This document shows positions 24,013-24,361 of a DNA stretch of 24,361 nt, piece by piece. The stretch comes from a virus: positions 1 through 24,361 of the IMG/VR virus record IMGVR_UViG_3300028388_004872; one strand, given 5' to 3'. A model generated the notes under the pieces. It saw nothing but the letters and a program-made list of their open reading frames with translations. It was not told the origin of the DNA and ran no database searches. The position numbers were made by a program, and so were the translations under genes. Each line of letters begins with the position of its first letter. The stretch's first letter is position 1.

Positions 24013-24361
24013 TAAATCCTACTGGTGATTTTACCATAGATGGAACACCAACCGAAGGAGCAGACTTTATTGAATATGGTGATGGTACTGCAATGAATAG
24101 TGCTACTGACGTAGTAACTATTACATATGGTATAACTGGGTCTAGAGCGAGTAGTGATGAATTTAGAATTGATACAACCCAAACCATAACTAAAGGAAAG
24201 GCAGGTTCTGATGGTAGTTCTGGTGCAGATGGTTCAAGTGGTTCGGACGGAGATACTGGTTCACCGGGAGCAGGTGTTGTTTATAGAGGTGAATGGGATC
24301 CAACAAAAGACATCGTTTCAACAAGTGAAAGAAAAGATGTAGTAGTTTATGACGATGGTGG
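23979..24361 (+). CDS. Tail-fibre continuation, fragment 4 (partial, runs off the window)
   Basis: From the third break the protein pattern resumes in another frame as GDSSFSIGNVIVNPTGDF and continues with YGITGSRASSDEF, the counterpart of YTITGKRLNGSDI in fragment 3. A collagen-like run of eight Gly-X-Y triplets follows (24204-24275, GSDGSSGADGSSGSDG and on), a common hinge or trimerising element in phage fibres. Then comes a new VYRGEWDPTKD module, a relative of MRGEWTGSIPY in the N-terminal part. There is no start codon with a ribosome site; the frame is open to the window edge. Confidence 0.6.

Larger units (their letters stand above)
20577..24361 (+). repeat. Tandem fibre modules, about 1.36-1.40 kb each
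   Basis: Unit 1 starts at 20577, unit 2 at 21975 (exactly 1398 nt or 466 codons later), and unit 3 at about 23207. A 52-nt segment is identical at 20577-20628 and 21975-22026. A 35-nt segment is identical at 22460-22494 and 23719-23753, and 24 nt are identical at 22495-22518 and 23881-23904. Unit 2 is 1232 nt; adding the 127 nt missing at its break gives 1359 nt, which is 453 whole codons. Confidence 0.8.

Noticed and set aside
14772-24361. Diversity-generating retroelement acting on the fibre
   Set aside because: No reverse transcriptase gene and no template/variable repeat pair with adenine-biased differences is seen in the window; the repeats here are coding tandem modules.
1-24361. tRNA genes, integrase, attachment sites or insertion sequences
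   Set aside because: Apart from short gaps of at most 88 nt everything is covered by supported genes, and no cloverleaf, transposase/integrase motif or terminal inverted repeat was noticed.

Overview
The window looks like part of a large, very AT-rich tailed-phage genome with a T4-like replication core. Almost all of it is coding, and no stretch over 300 bases lacks a gene. Nearly every gene lies on the + strand in tight operons. Evidence for a phage is the combination of giant beta-rich tail and baseplate-type proteins, a small CHC2/Toprim primase, an Mre11/Rad50-type (gp47/gp46-like) recombination protein and a GIY-YIG nuclease. The host is inferred, not proven. Most starts have A/T-rich leaders with little Shine-Dalgarno signal, and the DUF2452-type gene resembles proteins I associate with Bacteroidetes, so a marine or aquatic Bacteroidetes host is my best guess.

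Region 1 (6-9455) is a structural block. Three back-to-back genes (6-6378) end in a 1363-residue tail or baseplate protein with a tail-protein-I-like segment and a LamG-like domain. Then come a small protein with a tail-collar-like N-terminus, two proteins sharing a C-terminal domain, and a 70-residue hydrophilic protein. A clear intrinsic terminator lies at 8312-8336. Short intergenic gaps here carry a recurring TATATTTAT motif that may be the phage's structural-gene promoter.

Region 2 (9460-14123) is nucleic-acid metabolism: a GIY-YIG nuclease, a small unknown protein, a primase (with a TTGACA-N17-TATATT promoter-like sequence just upstream) and, coupled by an ATGA overlap, a single 997-residue polypeptide carrying both the Mre11-type nuclease and the Rad50-type ATPase. 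In T4 and E. coli these are two separate proteins.

Region 3 (14113-14771) is a two-gene minus-strand cassette: a DUF2452-family protein, then an overlapping 57-residue ribbon-helix-helix protein that is easily missed because it is so short. A tandem 10-bp repeat sits in the leader of this cassette and could be the operator. The convergent + strand terminator hairpin lies inside the small gene.

Region 4 (14772-24361, continuing past the window) is a giant modular tail fibre or adhesin, at least 9.5 kb. It reads as one protein broken by three frame changes near 20027, 22494 and 23976. At the second break, comparison with the next tandem repeat shows exactly 127 nt missing. Restoring them makes the repeat period 453 codons, close to the 466 codons of the previous unit. 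The breaks therefore look like deletions inside repeats, either real recombination events or assembly collapse, and not programmed frameshifts.
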